DNA of 64,000 nt from Cladorhizidae sp. MBARI D1340-BT2 (GCA_028752905.1 JAQNBH010000015.1:11627036-11691035), one strand, 5' to 3'. Positions 50,201 through 62,805 are shown, counted from the stretch's first letter. The notes: generated by a model not told the origin, from the sequence alone. Numbers and translations: made by a program.

Positions 50201-53200
50201 CTCCTCACTATGGCCTCAGAGGAAGACTTCTAGCAATGATACACAGTCCTCACTATGGCCTCAGAGGAAGACTTCTAGCAATGATACACAGACTCCTCAC
50301 TATGGCCTCAGAGGAAGACTTCTAGCAATGATACACAGACTTCTCACTATGGCCTCAGAGGAAGACTTCTAGCAATGATACACAGACTCCTCACTATGGC
50401 CTCAGAGGAAGACTTCTAGCAATGATACACAGACTCCTCACTATTGCCTCAGAGGAAGACTTCTAGCAATGATACACAGACTCCTCACTATGGCCTCAGA
50501 GGAAGACTTCTAGCAATGATACACAGACTCCTCACTATTGCCTCAGAGGAAGACTTCTAGCAATGATACACAGACTCCTCACTATTAACTCAGAGGAAGA
50601 CTTCTAGCAATGATACACAGACTCTTCACTATGGCCTCAGAGGAAGACTTCTAGCAATGATACACAGACTCCTCACTATGGCCTCAGAGGAAGACTTCTA
50701 GCAATGATACACAGACTCCTCACTATGGCCTCAGAGGAAGACTTCTAGCAATGATACACAGACTCCTCACTATGGCCTCAGAGGAAGACTTCTAGCAATG
50801 ATACACAGACTCCTCACTATGACCTCAGAGGAAGACTTCTAGCAATGATACACAGACTCCTCATTATGGCCTCAGAGGAAGACTTCTAGCAATGATACAC
50901 AGACTCCTCACTATGGCCTCAGAGGAAGACTTCTAGCAATGACACACAGACTCCTCACTATGGCCTCAGAGGAAGACTTCTAGCAATGATACACAGACTC
51001 CTCACTATTATCTCAGAGGAAGCAATGATACACAGACTCCTCACTATGGCCTCAGAGGAAGACTTCTAGCAATGACACACAGACTCCTCACTATGGCCTC
51101 AGAGGAAGACTTCTAGCAATGATACACAGACTCCTCACTATGGCCTCAGAGGAAGACTTCTAGCAATGATACACAGACTCCTCACTATTGCCTCAGAGGA
51201 AGACTTCTAGCAATGATACACAGACTCCTCACTATGGCCTCAGAGGAAGACTTCTAGCAATGATACACAGACTCCTCACTATTGCCTCAGAGGAAGACTT
51301 CTAGCAATGATACACAGACTCCTCACTATGGCCTCAGAGGAAGACTTCTAGCAATGATACACAGACTCCTCACTATTACCTCAGAAGAAGACTTCTAGCA
51401 ATGATACACAAGACTCTTCACTATTGCCTCAGAGGAAGACTTCTAGCAATGATACACAGACTCCTCACTATGGCCTCAGAGGAAGACTTCTAGCAATGAT
51501 ACACAGTCCTCACTATTACCTCCGAGGAAGACTTCTAGCACTGATACACAGACTCCTCACTATGGCCTCAGAGGAAGACTTCTAGCAATGATACACAGAC
51601 TCCTCACTATTATCTCAGAGGAAGACTTCTAGCAATGATACACAGACTCCTCACTATTAACTCAGAGGAAGACTTCTAGCAATGATACACAGACTCCTCA
51701 CTATTAACTCATAGGAAGACTTCTAGCAATGATACACAGACTCCTCACTATGGCCTCAGAGGAAGACTTCTAGCAATGATACACAGACTCCTCACTATGG
51801 CCTCAGAGGAAGACTTCTAGCTATGACACACAGACTCCTCACTATGGCCTCAGAGGAAGACTTCTAGCAATGATACACAGACTCCACACTATGGCCTCAG
51901 AGGAAGACTTCTAGCAATGATACACAGACTCCTCACTAGGGCCTCAGAGGAAGACTTCTAGCAATGATACACAGACTCCTCACTATGGCCTCAGAGGAAG
52001 ACTTCTAGCAATGATACACAGACTCCTCACTATAGCCTCAGAGGAAGACTTCTAGCAATGATACACAGACTCCTCACTATTGCCTCAGAGGAAGACTTCT
52101 AGCAATGATACACAGACTCCTCACTATTAACTCAGAGGAAGACTTCTAGCAATGATACACAGACTCCTCACTATGGCCTCAGAGGAAGACTTCTAGCAAT
52201 GATACACAGACTCCTCACTATGGCCTCAGAGGAAGACTTCTAGCAATGATACACAGACTCCTCACTATGACCTCAGAGGAAGACTTCTAGCAATGATACA
52301 CAGACTCCTCATTATGGCCTCAGAGGAAGACTTCTAGCAATGATACACAGACTCCTCACTATGGCCTCAGAGGAAGACTTCTAGCAATGACACACAGACT
52401 CCTCACTATGGCCTCAGAGGAAGACTTCTAGCAATGATACACAGACTCCTCACTATTATCTCAGAGGAAGCAATGATACACAGACTCCTCACTATGGCCT
52501 CAGAGGAAGACTTCTAGCAATGACACATAGACTCCTCACTATGGCCTCAGAGGAAGACTTCTAGCAATGATACACAGACTCCTCACTATGGCCTCAGAGG
52601 AAGACTTCTAGCAATGATACACAGACTCCTCACTATTGCCTCAGAGGAAGACTTCTAGCAATGATACACAGACTCCTCACTATGGCCTCAGAGGAAGACT
52701 TCTAGCAATGATACACAGACTCCTCACTATTACCTCAGAGGAAGACTTCTAGCAATGATACACAGACTCCTCACTATGGCCTCAGAGGAAGACTTCTAGC
52801 AATGATACACAGTCCTCACTATTACCTCCGAGGAAGACTTCTAGCACTGATACACAGACTCCTCACTATGGCCTCAGAGGAAGACTTCTAGCAATGATAC
52901 ACAGACTCCTCACTATTATCTCAGAGGAAGACTTCTAGCAATGATACACAGACTCCTCACTATGGCCTCAGAGGAAGACTTCTAGCAATGATACACAGAC
53001 TCCTCACTATTAACTCAGAGGAAGACTTCTAGCAATGATACACAGACTCCTCACTATTAACTCATAGGAAGACTTCTAGCAATGATACACAGACTTCTCA
53101 CTATGGCCTCAGAGGAAGACTTCTAGCAATGATACACAGACTCCTCACTATGGCCTCAGAGGAAGCAATGATACACAGACTTCTCACTATGGCTCAGAGG

Positions 53201-55917
53201 AAGACTTCTAGCAATGATACACAGACTCCTCACTATGGCCTCAGAGGAAGACTTCTAGCAATGATACACAGACTCCTCACTATGGCCTCAGAGGAAGACT
53301 TCTAGCAATGACACACAGACTCCTCACTATGGCCTCAGAGGAAGACTTCTAGCAATGATACACAGACTCCACACTATGGCCTCAGAGGAAGACTTCTAGC
53401 AATGATACACAGACTCCTCACTAGGGCCTCAGAGGAAGACTTCTAGCAATGATACACAGACTCCTCACTATGGCCTCAGAGGAAGACTTCTAGCAATGAT
53501 ACACAGACTCCTCACTATGGCCTCAGAGGAAGACTTCTAGCAATGATACACAGACTCCTCACTAGGGCCTCAGAGGAAGACTTCTAGCAATGATACACAG
53601 ACTCCTCACTATTACCTCAGAGGAAGACTTCTAGCAATGATACAAAGACTCCTCACTATGGCCTCAGAGGAAGACTTCTTGCAATGATACACAGACTCCT
53701 CACTATTAACTCAGAGGAAGACTTCTAGCAATGATACACCGACTCCTCACTATGGCCTCAGAGGAAGACTTCTAGCAATGATACACAGACTCCTCACTAT
53801 GGCCTCAGAGGAAGACTTCTAGCAATGATACACAGACTCCTCACTATGGCCTCAGAGGAAGACTTCTAGCAATGATACACAGACTCCTCACTATTGCCTC
53901 AGAGGAAGACTTCTAGCAATGATACACAGACTCCTCACTATGGCCTCAGAGGAAGACTTCTAGCAATGATACACAGACTCCTCACTATTGCCTCAGAGGA
54001 AGACTTCTAGCAATGATACACAGACTCCTCACTATTAACTCAGAGGAAGACTTCTAGCAATGATACACAGACTCTTCACTATGGCCTCAGAGGAAGACTT
54101 CTAGCAATGATACACAGACTCCTCACTATTGCCTCAGAGGAAGACTTCTAGCAATGATACACAGACTCCTCACTATGGCCTCAGAGGAAGACTTCTAGCA
54201 ATGATACACAGACTCCTCACTATGGCCTCAGAGGAAGACTTCTAGCAATGATACACAGACTCCTCACTATGACCTCAGAGGAAGACTTCTAGCAATGATA
54301 CACAGACTCCTCATTATGGCCTCAGAGGAAGACTTCTAGCAATGATACACAGACTCCTCACTATGGCCTCAGAGGAAGACTTCTAGCAATGACACACAGA
54401 CTCCTCACTATGGCCTCAGAGGAAGACTTCTAGCAATGATACACAGACTCCTCACTATTATCTCAGAGGAAGCAATGATACACAGACTCCTCACTATGGC
54501 CTCAGAGGAAGACTTCTAGCAATGACACACAGACTCCTCACTATGGCCTCAGAGGAAGACTTCTAGCAATGATACACAGACTCCTCACTATGGCCTCAGA
54601 GGAAGACTTCTAGCAATGATACACAGACTCCTCACTATTGCCTCAGAGGAAGACTTCTAGCAATGATACACAGACTCCTCACTATGGCCTCAGAGGAAGA
54701 CTTCTAGCAATGATACACAGACTCCTCACTATTGCCTCAGAGGAAGACTTCTAGCAATGATACACAGACTCCTCACTATGGCCTCAGAGGAAGACTTCTA
54801 GCAATGATACACAGACTCCTCACTATTACCTCAGAAGAAGACTTCTAGCAATGATACACAGACTCTTCACTATTGCCTCAGAGGAAGACTTCTAGCAATG
54901 ATACACAGACTCCTCACTATGGCCTCAGAGGAAGACTTCTAGCAATGATACACAGTCCTCACTATTACCTCCGAGGAAGACTTCTAGCACTGATACACAG
55001 ACTCCTCACTATGGCCTCAGAGGAAGACTTCTAGCAATGATACACAGACTCCTCACTATTATCTCAGAGGAAGACTTCTAGCAATGATACACAGACTCCT
55101 CACTATGGCCTCAGAGGAAGACTTCTAGCAATGATACACAGACTCCTCACTATTAACTCAGAGGAAGACTTCTAGCAATGATACACAGACTCCTCACTAT
55201 TAACTCATAGGAAGACTTCTAGCAATGATACACAGACTCCTCACTATGGCATCAGAGGAAGACTTCTAGCAATGATACACCAACTCCTCACTATTACCTC
55301 AGAGGAAGACTTCTAGCAATGATACACAGACTCCTCACTATGGCCTCAGAGGAAGACTACTAGCAATGATACACAGACTCCTCACTATGGCCTCAGAGGA
55401 AGACTTCTAGCAATGATACACAGACTCCACACTATGGCCTCAGAGGAAGACTTCTAGCAATGATACACAGACTCCTCACTAAGGCCTCAGAGGAAGACTT
55501 CTAGCAATGATACACAGACTCCTCACTATGGCCTCAGAGGAAGACTTCTAGCAATGATACACAGACTCCTCACTATGGCCTCAGAGGAAGACTTCTAGCA
55601 ATGATACACAGACTCCTCACTAGGGCCTCAGAGGAAGACTTCTAGCAATGATACACAGACTCCTCACTATGGCCTCAGAGGAAGACTTCTAGCAATGATA
55701 CACAGACTCCTCACTATGGCCTCAGAGGAAGACTTCTAGCAATGATACACAGACTCCTCACTATGGCCTCAGAGGAAGACTTCTAGCAATGATACACAGA
55801 CTCCTCACTATTATCTCAGAGGAAGACTTCTAGCAATGATACACAGACTCCTCACTATGGCCTCAGAGGAAGACTTCTAGCAATGATACACAGACTCCTC
55901 ACTATTGCCTCAGAGGA
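29297..55917. repeat. 47-bp satellite array, about 26.6 kb and 560 copies, with higher-order repeats
   Basis: The unit contains AGGAAGACTTCTAGCAATGA, TACACAGACTCCTCACTATG and GCCTCAG. Main variants replace GGCCTCAG with TTGCCTCAG, TTAACTCAG, TTAACTCATAG, TTACCTCAG, TTATCTCAG or GACCACAG. Diagnostic rare variants recur at fixed distances. The TATTTTAACTCATAGGAAGC deletion form is at 35235, 39159, 41537, 45455 and 47832, with spacings of 3924, 2378, 3918 and 2377 bp. The array is therefore organised in multi-kilobase higher-order units. No open frames survive, since the unit contains TAG and 47 is not divisible by 3. It shows no palindrome or ribozyme core. Confidence 0.98.
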
Positions 55918-56034
55918 GGAGTAGCAATCAAAGGAGAAGCAAGGGTCAGATTAAGGGGTGGGGGGGATTTTACACACCCTCCCCTTGACGAATTTTCTAA
56001 ATGCAACCCTGGAAAGCTGAACAATTATCAGTTA
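55918..56034. other. Unique sequence at the right edge of the 47-bp array
   Basis: Contains a G run (GGGGTGGGGGGG near 55957) and TGACGAATTTTCTAAATGCA. No gene recognised except the exon that begins at 56035. Confidence 0.4.
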
Positions 56035-57748
56035 TTAAAAACCTGATAATCTTTTCCTCAAACGCTTAATGTGCTTCTTGGTGACCTTCTGCTCCAGATC
56101 AAAGGCAGAGATCATTTTATCTGACAGAGCAAAAAGAAGAGAGGGGGAAAATGGGTGAGCAACTGATGGTAGGCTAATCATTATGTTGTTGTTGTTGCTG
56201 TTGATGGTAAGCTAATCATTTATGTTGTTGTTGCTGTTGATGGTAAGCTAATCATTATGTTGTTGTTGTTGCTGTTGATGGTAAGCTAATCATTTATGTT
56301 GTTGCTGTTGATGGTAAGCTAATCATTTATGTTGTTGTTGTTGATGGTAAGCTAATCATTTATGTTGTTGTTGTTGATGGTAAGCTAATCATTGATGTTG
56401 TTGTTGTTGCTGTTGATGGTAAGCTAATCATTTATGTTGTTGCTGTTGATGGTAAGCTAATCATTTATGTTGTTGTTGTTGTTGATGGTAAGCTAATCAT
56501 TTATGTTGTTGTTGTTGTTGCTGATGGTAAGCTAATCATTTATGTTGTTGTTGTTGATGGTAAGCTAATCATTTATGTTGCTGTTGTTGTTGATGGTAAG
56601 CTAATCATTTATGTTGCTGTTGTTGTTGATGGTAAGCTAATCATTTATGTTGTTGTAGTTGTTGATGGTAAGCTAATCATTTATGTTGTTGTTGTTGATG
56701 GAAGCTGTTGTTGTTGATGGTGAGCTAATCATTTATGTTGCTGTTGTTGTTGATGGTAAGCTAATCATTTATGTTGATGATGTTGTTGTTGTTGATGGTA
56801 AGCTAATCATTTATCTTATTGTTGTTGATGGTAAGCTAATCATTTATGTTGATGTTGTTGTTGTTGATGGTGAGCTAATCATTTGTTGTTTTTGTTGATG
56901 GTAAGCTAATCATTTATGCTGTTGTTGTTGTTGATGGTAAGCTAATCATTTGTTGTTGTTGTTGATGGTAAGCTAATCATTTATGTTGTTGTTGTTGCTG
57001 TTGATGGTAAGCTAATCATTTATGTTGTTGTTGCTGTTGATGGTAAGCTAATCATTATGTTGTTGTTGTTGCTGTTGATGGTAAGCTAATCATTTATGTT
57101 GTTGCTGTTGATGGTAAGCTAATCATTTATGTTGTTGTTGTTGTTGATGGTAAGCTAATCATTTATGTTGTTGTTGCTGATGGTAAGCTAATCATTTATG
57201 TTGTTGTTGTTGATGGTAAGCTAATCATTTATGTTGCTGTTGTTGTTGATGGTAAGCTAATCATTTATGTTGTTGTAGTTGTTGATGGTAAGCTAATCAT
57301 TTATGTTGTTGTTGTTGATGGAAGCTGTTGTTGTTGATGGTGAGCTAATCATTTATGTTGCTGTTGTTGTTGATGGTAAGCTAATCATTTGTTGATGATG
57401 TTGTTGTTGTTGATGGTAAGCTAATCATTTATCTTATTGTTGTTGATGGTAAGCTAATCATTTATGTTGATGTTGTTGTTGTTGTTGATGGTGAGCTAAT
57501 CATTTGTTGTTTTTGTTGATGGTAAGCTAATCATTTATGCTGTTGTTGTTGTTGATGGTAAGCTAATCATTTGTTGTTTTTGTTGATGGTAAGCTAATCA
57601 TTTATGTTGTTGTTGTTGTTGATGGTGAGCTAATTATTTATGTTGCTGTTGTTTGTTGTTGTTGTTGTTTCCAACTCACTCATCTTTTTCATGGAGCTCT
57701 CCTGATGCTTCACTAGCATTTCCATCCGGCTTGCCAAGATTCCATTTT
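56035..57748 (-). CDS. Coiled-coil protein C-terminus, 2 exons split by a TTG-array intron
   Basis: Exon 57748-57680 reads NGILASRMEMLVKHQESSMK plus KM and ends at donor GTGAGTTGG. Exon 56120-56035 follows TTTTGCTCTGTCAG, reads KMISAFDLEQKVTKKHIKRL, then RKRLSGF, and ends at TAA. The phases fit (A|AT). Both pieces are charged helical sequence with heptad-like spacing and a basic end, as in a coiled-coil cytoskeletal or ciliary protein. No family named. The 5' border of the first exon (AG at 57749) has a mediocre pyrimidine tract. The 1559-bp intron is filled by the TTG repeat. Confidence 0.55.
56170..57668. repeat. GATGGTAAGCTAATCATTTA(TGTTGTTG)n array
   Basis: About 37 copies of a variable 33-48 bp unit made of a fixed GATGGTAAGCTAATCATTTA core and a variable number of TTG/CTG triplets. 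The segment with TGGAAGCTGTTGTTG at 56699 recurs at 57318, and TATCTTATTG at 56812 recurs at 57430. A block of about 620 bp has therefore duplicated. The array lies inside the intron of the coiled-coil gene. Confidence 0.95.
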
Positions 57749-57789
57749 CTTTCCCACAAACAGGACAACAACAAAACAAAAATAACAAC

Positions 57790-57872
57790 AATTAGCACCG
57801 GGGAGAGGGGGAGGGGGGGGAAGGGGAAGAGGGGGGAGGGAGGGAGAGGAGGGGGGAGGAAAAAAATGCTTC
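57790..57872. repeat. Purine-rich G-tract, G-quadruplex potential
   Basis: About 80 bases of almost pure purine with many runs of 4-9 G (GAGAGGGGGAGGGGGGGGAA and similar). Confidence 0.8.
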
Positions 57873-59700
57873 AATCAATTAAGAGGAAGAAGACAAGAGT
57901 GTAACAATCAAGTCAAATAATTATGGGGATTCCGGATTCCTCTTCAACCTGCTGCTCCACATACATGTCCAGGGATCAGCTATGGATGCCCAAACGCCAA
58001 AGTTCTTGCCCACCTAAAACTGGCTAGGGCTATGACCAGGGCTGTTGCCCACCTAGCTGGGATCATCTTGGGACACCCCTTGGTTGTCCACGGCACCACT
58101 GGACCACCTGAATAAAGCGCACCTTAATCTTAAGCTCGGTACCTTATAAGGATGAAACAATGACAAATGACTAGAGAGCATTTTCAAAGTTAACCCTTTC
58201 ATCACTGAATTTACACAGAATTTTTTCAACATTTACTTTATGTGCGAGTTTACTTTATGTGCGAGAGGCCAGGGGTTCACAAAAGTCCATGGCAACCCCG
58301 AGATGGCCCAAGTGAATGTGGTAACAATTTGGTTGCTAGGCAACAACTGACTGGAATGCTATGAATATCGCAATTAGAAAAACAAACCTTCGTTTTATGC
58401 GTACTGTTTTTATAACAGAACACATTATATATGCGACTAAAACACAGCTATGTCAAATATGAACATAGCTATATCAAATGCATTCTTTTATATCTTATCA
58501 TTTCTCCCTTCTGACCGGTATTTGAAAATAAGACTCACTAGGTTGGGTGAAGATGGACAAGAGCTCCCAAAACGGAATTGAAGAGACAACAGGACATTCA
58601 TGACGACAAAATGTTTGTCACCACTGGCTCAATCACGTCACTGCCTTCCATCCATTCTCAGAAACACAATGGGAGAGGATCGAGAGCTAGCAGTAGCTAC
58701 ATAATCAGCTAGAAAGAGAGAGAGAGAGAGATGGGAGGGAGATGTGGCTAGCCAAGTTAGCTAGCAAACTAGAGAGCTAGCAGGCGCGGTACTAGCTACT
58801 ACATATTAGCTAATGACCGTGAAGTACATGGAAGGAAAAGTTTCATGCTTAAAATTCATTTTCCACCCGCGCGCTTGACCACGTACTTAAATTTTAATGC
58901 CTAACAAAATCACTCATTGAATAGCACTGGTACCAATTTCAAATCTTTAGCAATCTGGAGTTATTTATGTGGAGGTTGCAGGAATTCCGGTTTTTGAGGT
59001 CCCTCCACTTTAGGTCTAGTAACTTGCCTATAGTTATACCTATGAAACATTTTAGTATCAAAAGAGAGCACACAGAGAGACCTATCTTTTGAGCTATATA
59101 TCAAGTCCATACCATGAAGTTTGCAGAAGCTACGGAGCTCTAAAGTTGTAACCACAAGTTTTAAAAAAATGCAACTGTCTCCCCTTAAAAGAGATTCAAG
59201 TGAAATAACAGTATTTCACTGTAACATAAAGACCCTTTACCTGGTGACTTTCTCCTAGTCGGTCTTCACAATCAGTAGAGCCAATGTCTTGATCACTACA
59301 CAAACACAACTACCAAGATGGCTAAAAATACAAGATGGCTAAAAATTAATAAAACCCTCACCAGACCTGCCAGCTCTACTCCATCATTGCTGTCTTCTCA
59401 TAGTATACAAAAACCCTTTCTCAATCTTTGTCAACGATTTTTGCCTTTGTGGAAGCATGAATGGCCATCTTCAAGTGTCGACAAATTCTTAGCCTTGACT
59501 CTACATTATTCTTGATCGATGATTGACATCACGGTTACCTTGGATACCAAGGTGCTATACCTAAATATTTCAGCTAGAGCATTGGACACACCCAGCTACC
59601 TTTAGTGTGCACCATGTAACATAAACAATCAACTTTACCAAAAACACCACATGGCATCTATGATGACAAAAAGGTTCAAGGAGCTATCACAATCTGTCTG
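57873..59700. other. Spacer without recognised genes
   Basis: Contains AG and TAGC-rich words around 58685-58815. Minus-strand frame 58961-59155 and plus-strand frame 59318-59515 are short, with no domain or good splice context. A VEQQVEEESG-like minus-strand reading near 57930-57965 might be another exon of the coiled-coil gene, but I could not define its borders. Confidence 0.4.
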
Positions 59701-59753
59701 TATACTCACCTGATGAAGGCTACAGCATCTAGTTGAAACGTCGGGAGAGTATA
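59701..59753 (+). ncRNA. Type I hammerhead ribozyme
   Basis: The conserved core CTGATGA lies at 59710-59716 and GAAACGTC at 59735-59742. Stem II is GGCTA (59718-59722) with TAGTT (59730-59734), enclosing a 7-base loop. Stem I is TATACTC (59701-59707) with GAGTATA (59747-59753), a perfect 7-bp helix. An internal loop and a C-G pair (59709/59743) separate it from the core. Expected cleavage is after C59742 (GTC). The minimal stem III (ACGT) is typical of the short type I hammerheads reported in Penelope-like and related retroelements (established knowledge). Two G-U pairs in stem II weaken it slightly. The downstream sequence TTTCAAGTTGATTATTGAG is shared with 63762-63780, marking a dispersed element. 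Confidence 0.82.
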
Positions 59754-59924
59754 TACAATTTCAAGTTGATTATTGAGAAGGTTATTGTTATGCATACTCA
59801 ATTGAAACTCAAAAAGTGGTTGCTAAAGATCTGCCAATTATTGTTGGCGATTGCAGGATTTCCTTGCTCGGCTCCTCCCTAAACTTGCAGTTGCTATTTG
59901 ACCACCATAAGCTTGCAACTTCTG

Positions 59925-60480
59925 CACCAGCAGAGAGCTTCAATCCACTTCTGCACCAACAGTGAGCTGCAATCCACTTCTGCACCAGCAGTGAGCTGCA
60001 ATTCACTTCTGTAACAACAGCAAGCTGCAATCCACTTCTGCACCAACAGCGAGCTGCAATCCACTTCTGCACCAACAGCGAGCTGCAATCCACTTCTGCA
60101 CCAACAGCGAGCTGCAATCCACTTCTGCACCAACAGTGAGCTGCAATCCACTTCTGCACCAACAGAGAGCTGTAATACTCTCTCACTAACGGGAGCTGCA
60201 ATCCACTTCTGCACCAACAGCGAGCTGCAATCCACTTCTGCACCAACAGCGAGCTGCAATCCACTTCTGCACCAACAGCGAGCTGCAATCCACTTCTGCA
60301 CCAACAGCGAGCTGCAATCCACTTCTGCACCAACAGCGAGCTGCAATCCACTTCTGCACCAACAGCGAGCTGCAATCCACTTCTGCACCAACAGCGAGCT
60401 GCAATCCACTTCTGCACCAACAGCGAGCTGCAATCCACTTCTGCACCAACAGCGAGCTGCAATCCACTTCTGCACCAACA
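59925..60480. repeat. 29-bp tandem repeat, about 19 copies
   Basis: The unit AGCTGCAATCCACTTCTGCA plus CCAACAGCG repeats in register, with one divergent copy at 60165-60190. Minus-strand frames (QLAVGAEVDCSSLLVQKW and similar) rotate through all three frames because 29 is not divisible by 3. They are not genes. Confidence 0.95.
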
Positions 60481-61930
60481 TGCTCTGTGGAGGCCCGTCT
60501 AAAAACAACAATAAAGCAAACTACAAACTTTGCGCATATCATAATTGTGTCTCGAGTTAGCGGAATCATCTTTATGAATCTCTTTACAACACTTCCTGTA
60601 GCATACCAGCCACACCCACAAGGCAGGCTCTTTTACTATGGTCGCGTGGGTTTACACACCCACGACATTCCTTACCTAAGCGACTGAGCCCATTTGGTTT
60701 GAGCATGCTCAGCACGTCACGATCACAACCAACCTATCCTACTTGAGTAGGCAACATCGTAAGGAAATATAAAAGCAAGTGAGCTAGAAAGATTTGGCAG
60801 GATGGATGCAAGGTGTGCCTTCACAGGGCAGCAAAATTCCAGGTGTGTGTGCTTGAATGCTATTCAATAGCGACAAACATGGTAATTGGTACAAAAATTG
60901 TGAGATGAGCAATACACACCTAATAATATGCCAACCTAACTAAATATAGACACTCAATCAGGTCACTTTGCTCCAATTCGAGCACGGATGGCACAAGAGT
61001 ATTCATACCAGAAAGCCCAAGGGTGTGATTTTTAATTAACCAATGCCAATAACATTCTTTTAATTAAGGATAATTGTTTTTTTAGTGCCAACACTTGAAC
61101 AGTTGAACAGGAATGAAACGGACACTCAAACAGAAACGGACACTCAAACACACACAAACCATGAGAATCCTTAAAGTATTTAATGTCAGCTGAAAGTAAT
61201 CATACAACATTCTTTCTACAGACTAAATTGTTACGCAGACTAAATTGTTACGTACAGAAATTGCTTCGGTAATAAATTTTTGTGATAAAGTTCATCACTT
61301 CCTTAGAACAGACAATTGGATCGAGCAATTCCTCAGAATGTGGTAAATACCATAAATGGCGTTAGCCAGCATCTAATTATTATATTTTTGTTATTTTTGT
61401 TAAGCTCCTACCTCATTGTTGGTTTTGACTTTTATTTGTTAAGCGTTGGCCGTGACTTTGTCCCCTCCTGCTCAGAAGTCGGCCTTTCTTCCATTTCTGG
61501 CGACTAGACAAGTTTGTAGACAGGATGTTCATGTCTGACATTTTCAAGGCTCTGCTCAGCAACAGTTTGACCATTTGCCATCCTTACTATATAGCAGCCC
61601 AGTACATACACTGGACGATTCTTATTTATAAGAAATAATTGATAACAAGCTCACATAGGCATGCTTGTTAAGCTCCTCCTCAGTTAAGCGAGGATATTCT
61701 CGTTCAGCTTTTACAGTATTCAAATTTGTCATCTCTGGCCCAAACTGTAGCAGACAGTACCTATCCTATTAGTAGATCACTTAATTATATAAGTTATTTC
61801 TAACTCTGATATCTAAGGTTTGGGATGGTGGGGGGGGGGGGGGGTTGTGAGTTCTTTGCTCTTCCCAGACTAGGGGCCACATATCCATGGTTCCAGATAT
61901 CAAATTGTATTATCTTTTCCTCCTACCTAC
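60481..61930. other. Spacer without recognised genes
   Basis: Contains a 17-bp direct duplication around 61117-61150 (AAACGGACACTCAAACA), a duplicated CAGACTAAATTGTTACG at 61221 and 61237, and a G run near 61830-61843. No exon recognised. Confidence 0.45.
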
Positions 61931-62097
61931 GAAGGCGCACTTCAGAAGTCGCTGCAGCTCCTGGCATATGCTAATCATGTTCAAAACTTGGCTTTCGGGA
62001 GGAGTGCTGAGCTTGCACAATTTGATCGAGGACTCCAGCCTTCTGTCCAACGACTCGAAAGCCTCCGGGAGAGCCAGTCCAGGCAATACTGGATCAG
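61931..62097 (-). CDS. Unrecognised internal exon
   Basis: The minus strand has acceptor CCACTTTTTAG, 167 nt open, and donor GTAGGTAG. It reads DPVLPGLALPEAFESLDRRL, then ESSIKLCKLSTPPESQVLNM, then ISICQELQRLLKCAF. The composition is clearly protein-like, with amphipathic helices. Family not recognised and neighbouring exons not found. Confidence 0.6.
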
Positions 62098-62597
62098 CTA
62101 AAAAGTGGAGTTTTTATTCAAAATAGCCACTGATGTTTATAATACCCAAACTTACCATCATGAAGTCTCAGAGTGTACTGACCGTCGCCATCCATCGCGT
62201 AACTCTTTTCAGTCTAGCGCAAATGACCCTTTACCTGAAAGTATTCGGGTTATCCGGATCCTGGGGGGAGGGGGGCAGGGGATTTAACAAAAAAGAAACC
62301 CTTACCCCGACAAGGCCCCCAAGGTTCAAGGTTCATGTAAAAATGACGAAGGCCGCGGTCTCTGGACAAACTAGCTTCAGAGAATTTACTCTTGACAAAG
62401 TACATTCTCTGTCTGAATCAGTAATCTGTTTATGGAAAAGTGATTAATCTTGCGCAATCAGGGTTCAATAAGCATTATCAGTGGCAGAAGTAACGTGTAC
62501 TTCATGTTCAAGCCTGGAGTCTGCACCAAACTGGTGCCAATATCTAAAGCAGCCAGGGCTCTGAATACCCAAGCACTCATTTTATGACAATCAGACA

Positions 62598-62805
62598 CTA
62601 GAAGGGAGGAGATGATTGTTGTATTTTTAAATTAACATTTGCTGCAATTGGTGGCCAACGAAAGCCAAGTAGTGGAGTTATGTCAGCATGATGGTTTGAA
62701 ATGCTCAGATTGAGTTTGACCAGAAGTGGTGTTGTTAGTATCCAAGTCTCATAGCCATGGAGTAAGATTGGAATGACAAATGTCTCAAAAAGACTCCCTC
62801 TGGCA
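62598..62805 (-). pseudogene. Reverse transcriptase C-terminal remnant, antisense
   Basis: The minus strand reads FETFVIPILLHGYETWILTT, then PLLVKLNLSISNHHADITPL and LGFRWP. This matches the region after the RT domain of non-LTR elements, where (Y/H)G.E.W(.L) and a following LG.RW are conserved (established knowledge). It stops at TAG 62600-62598 and lacks the upstream RT core. Confidence 0.65.

Noticed and set aside
29297..55917. Possible ribozyme or coding potential within the 47-bp unit
   Set aside because: No CTGATGA/GAAAC pair is present, stops occur in all frames, and I saw no strong self-complementarity.
58961..59515. Short open frames on both strands (64-65 codons)
   Set aside because: No splice sites of quality, no domain and ordinary length for chance.
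59809..60569. Minus-strand open frames of 127-217 codons (QKWIAARCWCRSGLQ type)
   Set aside because: These are products of the 29-bp repeat in rotating frames.
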